Shown piece after piece: positions 50,558 through 61,354 of a stretch of 64,000 bases of DNA. The translations under genes were made by a program, and so were the position numbers. The notes beneath the pieces were generated by a model. That model did no database searches. It saw nothing but the letters and a program-made list of their open reading frames with translations, and was not told the DNA's origin. Origin of the DNA: Mantis religiosa (Eukaryota > Arthropoda > Insecta > Mantodea > Mantidae); the NCBI GenBank assembly GCA_030765055.1, contig CM060953.1, positions 23,197,687 to 23,261,686 on the forward strand, read 5' to 3'. How positions within the stretch are numbered: position 1 is the stretch's first letter; each line of letters starts with the position of its first letter.

Positions 50558-52336
50558 GTAATTTGGGGTAGGGGAGTGTTCTTTTTTAAGTATTTGTGTT
50601 GCAGCTTTAAAATATACTCATTTTATGTATCTGAGGTATGCTGTTAACACGTAGGGTTCATATGGACCTTCCGCTTAAAATACCTTGTTGGATTCGGAGA
50701 GAGGGGGAAAATGAAAATAATGAATGCACTACAACCTTCATGTTCGTATACAAATTTGTTTAAGGATATGTATGACAGAAATTTCGTGAACATTTCCAAA
50801 AAAAAAAAAAAAAAAAAAAAAAATCACCTTTTTCACTTTTTAGTCTATATAATAGTGTAAGCCTTCCTGAATCCAAAGAATGCTTAGACAGCGTCCGGAA
50901 GCCATTTGTAAATGATCTAATCTAGTTTGAAAGTTACGTGAATGCTAGTGTTAGATATGAATTTTAATTCTTTATCCTTGTTTTCTCGCTATTGAAAATT
51001 TCATCATCCAAGATGCTCCTTGTGTCGCAGTTTTAGTGTTAGACTAATGGAAGTTGCTACTCACGTTCATAGAGAAACAGCGAATAGAAATTATCCTGGG
51101 TTTTATTGTGAGATGCATTTAAGCACACTTTCTTTACTTCAAAACACAAACATTTTAAATTTTGGGCAAAAAAGTCATATTCATAGCTTTAAAAATTTCT
51201 GAAGTCTAAAGTTATATAGATATAGAGAAACTAAGGGAAATTAAAAACATGGATGTATTGGGAACCTTTTGTTAAAATATTAGACCAAAATTTAAGTTAT
51301 TTTGTCGCAGGGGACTTTTTAGGTGACGTAACCAATAAGAAATAAATTTGACCATATTCTCCAAACTATCAAAGTGAAATTGACAAAATTTGGGATGCAT
51401 CATATTTACACTTACATCTGCAGTATAAATCTTAAAAAGCTAGCGTTATTAGTTCAGGATTTCAAATTCTTGCATTGACTGCGGTAGAAAAAATCTAACA
51501 AAAAGGGGATAAAACGTGTGAAAACAAAAAACATTCATAAAAAAAGCTTCCATATGCCTAACTTTTAAATACTTTTCATTTTTCTTGTGGCTGTTTTGGT
51601 TCAAGTTGTTTGTTTCAGATTAGATATTAATGGGGCATCTTTTACCAATCATATGCCACAGATGCCCTTTTACACTATGCTTTTGTTTTATTTATAATAA
51701 ATTATCATGTTAGGAATTGCAAAAATTATATTTATTTGCCCAAGTAACGAATGTTACAGAAGCTGTTACGACCATTGTTGCATGTCTCGTATGTCGTTAT
51801 TGAGGAAAATTTTGAGTATAAAAAAGTGGGGCTTCTTTCCCCATTTGACCGTATCCTTAAGTTATACTGTAGTAAATATAGAAAAGAGTGAAATTAGGAT
51901 TCAGCACTAAATTAGTACGTCATTAGTGCTTCAGTCTCGAGACGTCAGATTGGAAACCAATGGAGCATAAAGAAAACATCCGACAGTCTGCACCTCAGAG
52001 ACAAGACGCACATTCGCCAGGAACCTAGTTGTAACTTCCTTAACTGGCCACCCTTGGCCACAGATGTCTTTAAAAAGTTAGTGCATCTGAACTTAACTTC
52101 TCTTTGCAATTACTGGATGTTGTTTACTTTATTAAGGTGAAAGTAAGGTTTTTTGCCCCTATTTTGGTCTTTCGTAATGAAATGTTTATTTTAAAATTCG
52201 ATATGGTTTGATATAGGATTGCATTTGCGTAAACAGAACTTGTAATCTTAAATTTCTGCCCTTTCTAAAGATTGCCTTTTGGATATGTTTCGTAATAAAA
52301 TGTCAAGACCTCGAAAAAGTGCCAATACTTGCTACA
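49781..52336. other. No gene recognised; two long A runs
   Basis: A runs of about 40 (50517-50556) and 26 (50798-50823) bases. The DNA between and around them is AT-rich with no recognisable SINE or LINE body in front of either run and no coding sequence. Confidence 0.5.
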
Positions 52337-52349
52337 TCACCAGGGTGAT

Positions 52350-52666
52350 AGTGTGTATACTGGGGTACTCTGAAGGCTGTAAGTTATTGTTGGACATGAC
52401 GGCCGATCGTCAACGTTATAAAGTATCCATAATGATAATATTAGTAGATAAGAAAAAAGAGAAGGAACATGCCCTGGCTCGAGGAGAGGACTCTGATTCT
52501 GTTTGTACGGGACACAGAGATCCGCCGGTACGAACCAGGAGTGCGTGAAGGCCGGGTTGATGTTGAGAGCAGCAGCTGCAGCGGCCCCTGCAGCACTCGC
52601 AGGACTCTGTCGCTGGAAGGACGACGTGACGGCGTAGTCCATCGCCACGGCTTGGTACGGCAACAT
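52350..52666 (-). CDS. Candidate first coding exon of an unrecognised host gene
   Basis: ATG at 52664-52666 opens a frame reading MLPYQAVAMDYAVTSSFQRQ, an Ala run, then NINPAFTHSWFVPADLCVPY and KQNQSPLLEPG before turning into hydrophobic, intron-like sequence from about 52470. The balanced composition (Pro, Trp, Cys, Ala-rich tract) differs from the Ile/Phe/Lys-rich random frames elsewhere and resembles N-termini of insect transcription factors, but I do not recognise it. The exon end is uncertain. Near 52470 there is only a GC-type or weak donor, so the true exon may stop there rather than run to the frame's end. The local DNA is GC-rich. In-frame codons upstream of the ATG lack another ATG. 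Confidence 0.45.
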
Positions 52667-52689
52667 TCTTCTTGCACACGTCACTCACA

Positions 52690-53735
52690 ATGACACATCT
52701 TCAGTCAAGTTCCTCACAAAACATTTGGTCTTTTATCCAGCAACAAATAAAGTCGACTAGATCGCGATCATGACGACCCCATTCACTTTGAACTGGATAC
52801 CGGACTTACGCAACAAGTTTCGGCGAATGGCGCATCCTTTACGTGACGTGTCACAAGATGGCGGTGCTGACCCAAGTTGTCAATTGTTTCATGCAGGTTG
52901 CAAGCACGTTCCCCCGCCACCTGCCATTACTGTGCACGCACACACACGCACCGTCAACTGTTTGATTCAAGAAGCAAAGTCTGCAAATTATTTACAAATT
53001 TGGTTTCTGCAACAAGGTTTTATCAGCACACCTGAATGGACAGTTGAACACTCACATCGCCTTTTTCTCTGCCACTTTTGGTTCACTGTTCACTTAATTC
53101 AGACTATGGTTTGCATTGACACAAATCCTTTAATGTTTAACAACACTCAAGTTGACACTGCTGAACTGCTGAAGTGTTGCTCAAGAAGTCTGAAGCACAA
53201 GTCCGGGGGGGGTTGGCCGATTCCAAAACCACGTGACCCTGGTGGGGGAGGTTGTCGTCACGAGGGAACCAACGTTCAAAAAGACGCTTTTGTGAATGAC
53301 GATGATACGTGGTCAGGATGAAGGAGCAGTATAATGAGGCCCTCTACCTACCAGAACACGTCGACCAACAGATTATGAATTCTGTTTGTCATAAAAAAAA
53401 AGTAAAACTGAAAACACAGCCACAACAGATGTACACTTTGAGATGTTTCATTACCAAATCACACGTCAGCGAGGAGGTGTAACGCTCGCCTCGACAAAAT
53501 AAAAACAAAAGAGCCACTACTTGATGTGTTGGAAGGTTTGATGGGTTATAGAGAATAGGGAAGATGTGTTGTGAGGCTCGGAACTAGTCGGGAGGGCTCG
53601 GAACCGAGGCGGGGCCGCGTCGCGCGGTGGGCCGGGTCACAGCGACACGGTTGGTCCACTCACCTTGCGAGGTGTTCGCCACGTGCACTGCACCGCCCCC
53701 TCTCTTCCCCTCCTTTGCATATTGGCTGGTCATCT
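52690..53735 (-). promoter_or_regulatory. CpG-richer promoter-like region with splice-donor match
   Basis: Reading the minus strand from 53730, AGCCAATATGCAAAG contains a CCAAT box and an octamer (ATGCAAA), then GGGGGCGGTG (GC box). CTCGCAAG followed by GTGAGTGG at 53664/53663 matches the splice-donor consensus well. Near 52857 the plus strand has CAAGATGGCGGTG, a YY1-type site, with nearby CRE-like TGACGT sequence. A model in which a non-coding exon 1 ends at 53664 and splices to the exon holding the ATG at 52666 is reasonable but unproven. A 183-codon plus-strand frame (52770-53321) crosses the region and has no recognisable motif. Confidence 0.4.
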
Positions 53736-54071
53736 CACGACAATTACCCCTCCCATTTCACTTCCATTCTTAAATCATTTTGTCGTATTTATTTTCTGAT
53801 AAAACACAAGCAATGTGGCACCAAAATTCCCACAAACTTGTGAAGATGATGTACTACATGGGATTAAAACTAATGTCAAAACATTCTTTAGCACTCTTAG
53901 TGAATTCTATGTTTTGGGACGGTGCAACAACACGATATACACAAGTGTTGAAGACAGAGGTTCAATGCATACTTCCTCTGTCAGTTTACGACCGAGAAGA
54001 GTTTTAAATCATTAAACATTTATTTATACTAACCGTCCTAAAGGACAGAAGGATTGCTTCTCAATTTACGT
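53736..54071. other. No gene recognised
   Basis: Short overlapping frames only, no motif. Confidence 0.4.
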
Positions 54072-54906
54072 CCTGCAACATTAACTCATATCGGACGATA
54101 AATGAAATAATGTTCAAATGAGTACAGGATATATAGAGCTTAGAGTTACCAGACATTCATCTTTCAGGATAAGGGAAAACCTCCAACGTGAAGTCATATC
54201 GGACGATGAATGAAATGACGTTCAAATGAGTACAGGGTCCATAGAGCTTAGAGTTACTAGACACTCATCTTAAGAGAAAACCTCCAACGTTAAGTCATAT
54301 CGGACGATGAATGAAATGATGTTCAAATGAGTACAGGATACAAAGAGCTTAGAGTTACCAGACAGTCATCTTTCAGGATAAGAGAAAACCTCCAACGTTA
54401 AGTCATATCGGACGATGAATGAAATGATGTTCAAATGAGTGCAGGTACATAGAGCTTAGAGTTACCAGACATTCATCATTCAGGATAAGAGAAAACCTCC
54501 AACGTTAAGTCATATCGGACGATGAATGAAATGATGTTCAAATGAGTACAGGGTATATAGAGCTTAGAGTTACCAGGCATTCATCTTTCAGGATAAGGGA
54601 AAACCTTCAACGTTAAGTCATATCGCACGATGAATGAAATGATGTTCAAATGAGTACAGGATACATAGAGCTTAGAGTTACCAGACATTCATCTTTCAGG
54701 ATAAGAGAAAACCTCCAACGTTAAGTCATATCCGACGATGAGTGAAATGATGTTCAAATGAGTACAGGATACATAGAGCTTTGAGTTACCTGACATTCAT
54801 TTTTCACGATAAGGGGAAAACCAGGAAAAAACTTATCGACAAAGCTATCCTGGCTAAGATTCGAACTCAGGACCTCCTTAACGCTACCATCTACGCCACC
54901 GGGGCA
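54072..54906 (-). repeat. SINE-A with its tail expanded into about seven 108-bp tandem units
   Basis: Units start at 54072, 54180, 54281, 54389, 54496, 54604 and 54712 (spacing 108, 101, 108, 107, 108, 108). Each holds the SINE-A tail: CCTCCAACGTTAAGTCATAT, CGGACGATGAATGAAATG, TTCAAATGAGTACAGG, AGAGCTTAGAGTTACCAGAC and ATTCATCTTTCAGGATAAG. The last unit continues into the SINE body and tRNA-like head (GATTCGAACTCAGGACCTCC, ending near 54906), so the array grew within one SINE. Units share GTTCAAATGAGTACAGG, which differs from the usual SINE-A GCTCAAATGAGCCCAGG, so they amplified from a single variant. Confidence 0.92.
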
Positions 54907-55389
54907 AGCGTTAGGAGGATGGTTTCCTATCAGCTAAAGTTGAGTAGAGCAATTAGACTTAACAACTCGCTTACGGCAGATCAAACAGTAAGAGCACCAG
55001 AAAGTCAAACATGCTTTTCAAATTCAGACGTAGAACTTAATCTTTCAAGTCTTGTTTTCTTCAAATCTTTCCTTGTAGGTTGCTGCTTGTGCTTTCTCTT
55101 TCTTTATTTTATTTTTGATTTGAATTTATACTGTTTCCTTTTATTGTTCCTAGATTATTGATAACTTGTATTATAGCTGCCCGAAGAAAACAAAGAAATA
55201 TTGAATTATAAAGCAGAATTTTTTGGTACTTATTCTGACGTTACTAGCGTAAGGTAAAACAAAAAGTTTAAGTTCCAAAATACACTCGTATCTATGTAAT
55301 ATTCACGTATTTGCATCAGTAACATTATTTGATAGAGTAGTTACCATGCCACCAACACCTACATAACCTACAGTTCACAATGATTTATT
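54907..55389. other. No gene recognised
   Basis: A 126-codon frame (54781-55161) starts in the SINE and ends in a Phe/Leu-rich run. It is regarded as incidental. Confidence 0.45.
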
Positions 55390-55660
55390 TTGAAAGATAC
55401 AGTGGTCTTCTTGAGAGGTCCCGGGTTCATTTTCCGGCTACGATAAGGAAAGGGATGTTTAGAAAGTGAATGTGAACGCATTTCGTAGTAGGAAAAGCGA
55501 TAAAACCACATTTAAAATAATTCAATGGCGTGGTCATATTGTGTTCTGCCTCTCACTCAAAGAGGTTTGAGTTCGAATCTCGGCTGTGCTGAATATGCTG
55601 ATAAGGTATTTTCCGCGGTTTTCCCCGAGAAGACAAAAGCTGGCTGATTAAGTATCAAAC
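55390..55660 (+). repeat. tRNA-related repeat pieces, family G
   Basis: Two tRNA-like B-box segments lie 150 bp apart: GAGGTCCCGGGTTCATTTTC at about 55416 and GAGTTCGAATCTCGG at about 55568. The second is followed by GATAAGGTATTTTCCGCGG and TTTTCCCCGAGAAGACAAAA, a body start like that of SINE-A (GGATAAGGTTTTTTCCGGGG). They may be two partial insertions of related families. Confidence 0.5.
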
Positions 55661-56379
55661 CAAGCGAGACATGTAGCGTACTACTGACTCTTTAGTCCTT
55701 AAAGATCGATAGTCACCCCCAAAGTTTAGAAGTCATTGAGTTACGCCCCTGATATGACCAGAAAGTTAAGGAGGACTGATCAACCGGTACAGGAAGTCAG
55801 GAACAAAAGAAGGAAAGCTGAACTTGAACCATATTGCACAAGCACTCAAAACGGTAACCCTTGGTCAATGTTCTCCTCGTTTTGTGTTGATAATCCGAAC
55901 TCAACTGCTTAACAATGACGGGGGATAAACAAGGAAGACCAGTGGTTGCCAAAATAAATACAAATAATTTGATTATGTAAGAAGTTGGATCTCCAAGCAC
56001 GTTGAAGTTCCCTCTCGCGGCCGTTGATCGTATCTCCTGAGGGAAGGGAAACTGCCCATTCGAATGTCTTTAGCTGTATTACAACAAAATTTATCGTCCT
56101 ACTTACAATTCAAAGTGAAAATTGTTTGTCTGGGCCGGCTAACCGAGACTCAGATGTGAATTAAGATATTCCAATTGTAGAGCCCATTGTATCCAACGTT
56201 TGTTGTGTGATTCTGCTTAAGAAACACAGACTGCGGAAATAAACTCGCACATTCATTCCATTCCCTTATTTCCTGCTTTGTGTTGCCCATGTTAGGAAGG
56301 AATAATCAGCGTTCACCACCAATGTTACTTAAAAATGTGATGTCAAGATTTCAACGTAAATACATGATAAAGACCCGTG
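55661..56379. other. No gene recognised
   Basis: No recognisable coding or repeat sequence. Confidence 0.45.
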
Positions 56380-56746
56380 TGTGTGAGAGAGAGCGAGGAG
56401 GGGGATAGAGGGAAAGAAGGGAGAGAGGAAAGAGAGAGATGAGGGGAAGGAAGAGGGCTAGTGAGGGAGAGAAGGTGTGGAGGAGGGAGAGAGGAAAGTG
56501 AGGGAAAGGGGAGAAGGATGGAGAGGAGAGGGAAGGGAGAGAGGATCAGGTGAGGGAGAAAGGGAGAGAAGGAGTAGGAGGGAGAGAGCATAGGTATTGA
56601 GAGGAGAGGAAGAGAGCATAGAGAGAGGAGAGGGAGAGAGGAGAAAGGGAGGGAGAACGGGAGAGAAGGAGTTTGAGGGACAGAATGAGTGAGGAGGAGA
56701 GACGGAGGGTGAAAGGGGTTAGAAGGAGAGAGAGGGAAACTTTTTA
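56380..56746 (+). repeat. GA-rich polypurine tract, first part
   Basis: Almost all purine on the plus strand (GGGAGAGA, GGAGGGAGAGAGGA and variants). The minus-strand 174-codon frame over it is Ser/Pro/Leu-rich for that reason and is not a gene. It ends in GAGGGAAACTTTTTAAG just before a SINE-A. Confidence 0.9.
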
Positions 56747-56994
56747 AGAAAATGCCTTTTTTGTAATTTACGTCCTCCAACGTCATGTCATATCGGACGA
56801 TGAATGAATTGGGTGAAATGATGCTCAAATGAGTCCAGGGTCCATGGAGCTTAGAGTTACCTGACATTCGTCTTTTAGGATAAGGGATAAACCTTATTCA
56901 GGTAACTCACCCTGACCGAGATTCCAACTCGGGACCTCTTGAACATGAGGCAGACACTCCACCATCTACGGTACCGAGGCGGGTAGAAAATGCC
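56747..56994 (-). repeat. SINE-A, full length with 10-bp target duplication
   Basis: AGAAAATGCC occurs at 56747-56756 and 56985-56994, with the SINE at 56757-56984 on the minus strand (ACCCGCCTCGGTACCGTAGA start, GAGTTGGAATCTCGGTC, tail CGTTGGAGGACGTAAATTAC and an A-rich end). B box is mutated. It interrupts a GA-rich tract. Confidence 0.93.
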
Positions 56995-57165
56995 CAAACC
57001 CCAAACTAAGGGAGGGAGAGTCAGGAAGTGGAAGGACAGAAGGGGAGGAAGAAAGGGAGAGGAGTGGAATGGAGAGAATGAGTGAAGTGGAGAGAGGGAG
57101 AGTAGGAAGGGTTAGAAAGACAGAGAGGGAAACTTGTTAAAAAATGCCTGAACCCCAAACTAACC
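56995..57165 (+). repeat. GA-rich polypurine tract, second part
   Basis: After the SINE, CCAAACCCCAAACTAA is followed by GGGAGGGAGAGTCAGG and more purine-rich sequence ending GAGAGGGAAACTTG, TTAAAAAATGCC and TGAACCCCAAACTAACC. That ending repeats the sequence at the SINE insertion site, showing that the tract is a tandem duplication, one copy of which was hit by the SINE. Confidence 0.75.
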
Positions 57166-57270
57166 TTTTAGTTTGACAAATAAATCTACTCGAATTGCCA
57201 CAAACAGTCCTTGGTTTATAAGAAACTACGTGGTTTTCACACAAATCACTACTTATTTGGTAAATAGAGA

Positions 57271-57354
57271 TACATAAATATAACGGGTGTGAGTGAGTGT
57301 GTGGTTTTAGGGCCCGTCGACATCAAGGTCATTTGGGCCCTACATAAATATAAC
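57271..57354 (+). mobile_element. Very short retroposon-like element with 14-bp target duplication (tiny element 2)
   Basis: TACATAAATATAAC lies at 57271-57284 and 57341-57354. The 56-bp insert (57285-57340) reads GGGTGTGAGTGAGTGTGTGG, TTTTAGGGCCC, GTCGACATCAAGGTCATTTG and GGGCCC. It matches the insert at 34700 over about 50 bases but lacks its last 20 or so bases. There is no A tail, no coding capacity and no Pol III box. The exact duplication shows that it arrived as an insertion. Confidence 0.85.
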
Positions 57355-59230
57355 AAAAATAGATCTTCGTTAAGTACATGTCTTTTTTGTGGAATTACTT
57401 AAGCATTTTCGAGATATACGCTACTTACCTTCGCTGTTTCCAGCATTTACCTATACTTTTTTCTATTGGGAATATATTTTTCTGCTCGTTATGCAAAGAG
57501 AAAGAAATATCAAAGTGTTAGTACTGGCAGCACCGATCAAAGGGGAGGAAACTAGGTCGAAGGGATGACATTAATCCCTTGGGTAGATGCTGACTAACTC
57601 GTGTTTACCAGCTCTTCCATCAATACAACTGTCACTTAGATATTGTTTGTTGCTTTCGTTTGACGGAAAATCATACTTGATTTGTATTGATTTATGAAGT
57701 ACCCTCTAGTTGCTCTCCAACAACGAGGAACAAGCAAAAACTTATTATTCTATTCTATCATTTTTATTACACATTACTTCCTTGTACTCAGAAGACAATA
57801 CGGAAATACAGTAGGCTTTAAGCGGTAGCCAAGTCTTTTATGTGACGCCTTTGAAATTCCGTCTGATTTCCATTTCTAAGAACTTCTCATTTCATAAGAA
57901 TATACATAATTCAAACTAATAAGAAGGAATAACTTAGAAACGGTTAACTTAAGGAAAAATTAGGAGATAGATTTCATGTAAAAATAATTTAAAATGAAGA
58001 GGATTTCTGCCGGTATTTTCGAAATTTGAAAATATCATCCTTGTATCACATCAACTTGTCCCGTATCCCATAACGCTCACGTGACCTCGCCACTTTTCCA
58101 GTAACGTTATGCAAATTTGAAGCAATGCGCGGTCTAGCCTAAGGTTTGAGCAAGAGTTTTCTCTCCGGGTCTGCGTGAGTATATAATAGGAGTAAAGATG
58201 ACACTGATGACACTGGAATCCAAGTTTAAGACTTATTTAATGACAGCTTCTCATTATCATCACGTAAATCGCGAAATTGCCGACCAAGGGACACCAAACT
58301 ATATAAATGTCTGGAGTTACCGAATGTGAAACGTATTAGTACGAGAAAACCTGTGATTCCTTATTAATTGCAAGAAACGATGCTTCCTCCAGCCACGTCT
58401 TTCTTCCAGCTGTGTCTCCAGAGTGCTCTCACGAAGGCTGTCCTGTTCACACCAAAATTCCTTTTGTTCCTGTGTATCTTTTGTTTCAGTGACCAGCTAC
58501 AAAGGAAGGGTCCTCACTTCTTGCCAAGGGTTTGCTAGATGGACCGCCCGCGGAGATAGCTTCCCTACCACTGAACTGCTAATCCAACAAACTTCCTGTT
58601 TTATATTTAACGAATACTTCCAATGTTCATATCTAATCTATTATGATTCTTAATTTACTGAATCCATAATTTTGATGTTACCTCTCAATGGCTGCTGTCA
58701 TGGCATGAAGTGTTGTGCGGTAAAAATAAGTTCGTTATTTAACATGGTGATATATCTTAACATGTTCGAAGAGAATTGTCAAATTTATATTTTCATAACC
58801 ATATAAATTAAATCTATTACACAACAGCGTTAATTTATCAAGAATGCATGTTAATTCCTAAACGAAATAAAGAGAAGGATTTTTTTTTTTTTTTTTTTTT
58901 GCTCAAACATGCCCCTCGGGATGACTGATGATAGCAGATATGTTATCGGTATTGGTGATATATTTGTTTAGTTATAACTATTATTCTATTTGGCGTGAAA
59001 GCACTGCCTACGGCCCCGACAGCATTAGCCAATTAGGGTAAAGGAGAAGACAGTAACAGGAGGAGCGATACATGTCAGCAGACCAAGGTTATTTGAAACA
59101 ACCTTAAGTACTTACTTTTCATTTTAAATATCTTAAACATATGTGGTATAAGTTAATTGATGGAAATGAATCATATCTTCACACTAGCCATAGATATATA
59201 GACTAAGGTTTCTGATAGATAGAAATGATT
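57355..59230. other. No gene recognised; T run at 58880-58900
   Basis: A run of 21 T. The 76-codon frame at 58423-58653 is Cys/Ser-rich without a family match. Nothing else. Confidence 0.5.
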
Positions 59231-59710
59231 ACTTAAATGATGAAACCTGGGATTTAATTACTAACAATAGTAAGTCGCCACTAACGGTGTGCCCGCCTCG
59301 GTGGCGTGTCTGCCTCACGTTCAAGAGGTCCCTAGTTCGTATCTCGGTCAGGGTGAGCTACCTAGATAAGGTTATTGCGGGGTTTTCCCTTATCCTTACA
59401 GACAAATGTCAGGTAGCTCTACGCTCTATGGGCCCTGGACACATTTGAGCATCATTTCACCCATTTCATTCATCGTCCGATATGGCTTATCGTTGGAGGA
59501 CGTAACATTACAAAAAAAGGTAACGGTGTATCTCGGATACGAGAGCACCTAGTCGTCTACCGGGAAAATATGAGTCAGTTGGAGAATTTAGAGTCATGAC
59601 GGCACGTTTACCATGGTAGCTCAATGGATAAGAGCAACTGGACAGGAACCAGGAGATTCGTGTTTCAAATCCCGGCCATGACATTGAATTTTTCATATTG
59701 ACTCTATACA
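59231..59710 (+). repeat. Family-B tRNA-related repeat interrupted by a SINE-A
   Basis: The outer parts (ACTTAAATGATGAAACCTGG ... CGCCACTAACGGTGT, then TATCTCGGATACGAGAGC, CATGGTAGCTCAATGGATAA, GTTTCAAATCCCGGCC, ATTGAATTTTTCA) match the uninterrupted copy at 6875-7165. A SINE-A sits between the halves at 59291-59520. Confidence 0.85.
59282..59529 (+). repeat. SINE-A nested in family B, with 9-bp target duplication
   Basis: TAACGGTGT flanks the SINE at 59282-59290 and 59521-59529, and the copy at 6875 has a single CAAACGGTGT at this point. The SINE has lost most of its A box (GGTGGCGTGTCTGCCTCAC) and has a B box altered to GTTCGTATC, so it probably cannot be transcribed now. Confidence 0.93.
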
Positions 59711-60827
59711 CATGGTATTTTAGCAAATAATGTTACTTTGTTTTTAAGAAAATCGACGTTTTCGAAAACATTCTCCACGTAAGCTTAGTTTGGAGTAGGG
59801 AATTACTTCAAAAAATGCTAGTGTTACAATTTTAGAACACACTGAAGATAAATAAATCGATGTTTAGTTTTTAAATTAGCGCTTTTCACACAATTCCTTT
59901 TTCTAAATAAGTATAGGTATATTTTACAGTGACAATCAGGTTGAGGCTTATGCAATGCCGGGTACCTTAAGCGACACCTTGGGAACAATAGACTATAACA
60001 TGTCAATCTATATGCTTATTGAAGCCTGTCTGAGCCCGAGGTTTCTCACCAACATTGTCTGACCACAAACAACAAGGCCTTGACAAAGCTCTACCGCCAC
60101 GCTTCGCTGACGCCAAACTATGCCACGTCCTCTAGGATCAAATGTTTACATATCATCTCCCAAACCTCCTCAAAACTTGAAATCTTCTGCATATTTTAGT
60201 AAATTACTTATATTTGTTGCTAAGTTTTAAGTATTTCTAGCATATTTCCAAAGATATCTATGTGTAGATAGGTGTGCTTGTGTAACATTTCAAAAACAGC
60301 TCTTAACTTTGGAAGCACTTTAAGATATGACAATGAAGATATCATGACATGCATCCACTTTCAGTCATACTTATTTATTAGTTTGGTTACAAGAAATTAT
60401 TACGAACAAAACACAACTGATCCAGTGAATAGAATCTGGCAAGGTGTACGGCACTCTAATGAACTGCATTGTCATTATCAGCGTCTACTTAAAGCTTTGC
60501 TCTCTACCAGGCACTTGCCAATTCCTTATATAGGCGACGAACAAATGAAATACTTTAGTCAGGGTGTCTACTTAAAATTTATATTTAGCTAACCTGTAGC
60601 ATCGGAGGTTGCCAGAGCAATGATTTTTTTTTGTGGGGACATAAAAGTCCTTAGCACGTGTGAGGGTTATTTCAGTATTTTTTCCGAATATTTAAGAATT
60701 TGTCCTAAATTGTCCTGGAATAAGTAGATTTGTATAATATAGGAAATGTGAAATAGAGTAGGCCACAAAATGATACAACTTACCTAATAGTGTTCTTATT
60801 GTTTATTATAATAATGTAATTACGTAA
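59711..60827. other. No gene recognised
   Basis: The 106-codon frame at 60272-60592 has mixed composition but no motif I recognise. It could be a chance frame or an exon; nothing decides. Confidence 0.45.
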
Positions 60828-61220
60828 TGTTGTGACGTGGACCAATAGGATAGAGGTAATTAGGAATTACCAATAGGAATCCAGAACATGCAGATAGTTT
60901 GGCGTCATTCTGTACAAAAGGACACCGTCGGAGTAAGACGTGCTTTTGGTATCGTTCTGCAAGTCTGCAGAAACTTATAGCTTAATAATGCAACAATAAT
61001 CATTTTATAAAAGGACAGAATCTACGAAATTTAAAATTATAAAACAATATATTAACGATTTTGCAGGACAATCCAAGATATTTAAAGGAAAGGAATTGTT
61101 ATTTTCCAACCATAGCAGAATAAAATAATTTTCACTCCGATACTGCGGTCAGAGATAAGACTTATTGCTCCAGAGCATTGGTGCATCTACAAAAATTCTT
61201 CCAGATCTTCACCAAAGGTA
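60828..61220 (+). promoter_or_regulatory. Possible promoter and 5' exon, or LTR-like sequence
   Basis: Two CCAAT motifs (about 60841 and 60870), a weak TATA-like TACAAAAGG (about 60912), and at 61214-61221 CACCAAAG followed by GTAAGAG, a good splice-donor match. No coding frame starts in between. The arrangement could equally be a decayed LTR. Low confidence. Confidence 0.2.
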
Positions 61221-61354
61221 AGAGAAGTTAATTATCTATTATCGCGCACTTTTCAAATTTATTATTGCACATTGCACCCCTTAGAAGAAAAGTAAAATCC
61301 GTGATCATGTGCTTATTCTTCGTTTAATTTTGCTGAGAGAGTCCTTAAGTCCTT

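Noticed and set aside
50517..50823. Two long A runs as retroposon tails
   Set aside because: No SINE or LINE body precedes either run and no target duplication was found, so they are left as homopolymer tracts.
52770..53321. 183-codon plus-strand frame
   Set aside because: No recognisable domain; it lies in a GC-richer region where long chance frames are expected, opposite the better-supported minus-strand candidate.
54072..54906. Regular repeat array resembling a CRISPR at first sight
   Set aside because: Units are 101-108 bp with no unique spacers, derive from a SINE tail, and the genome is eukaryotic.
56343..56867. 174-codon Ser/Pro/Leu-rich minus-strand frame
   Set aside because: Created by the polypurine tract and SINE-A.
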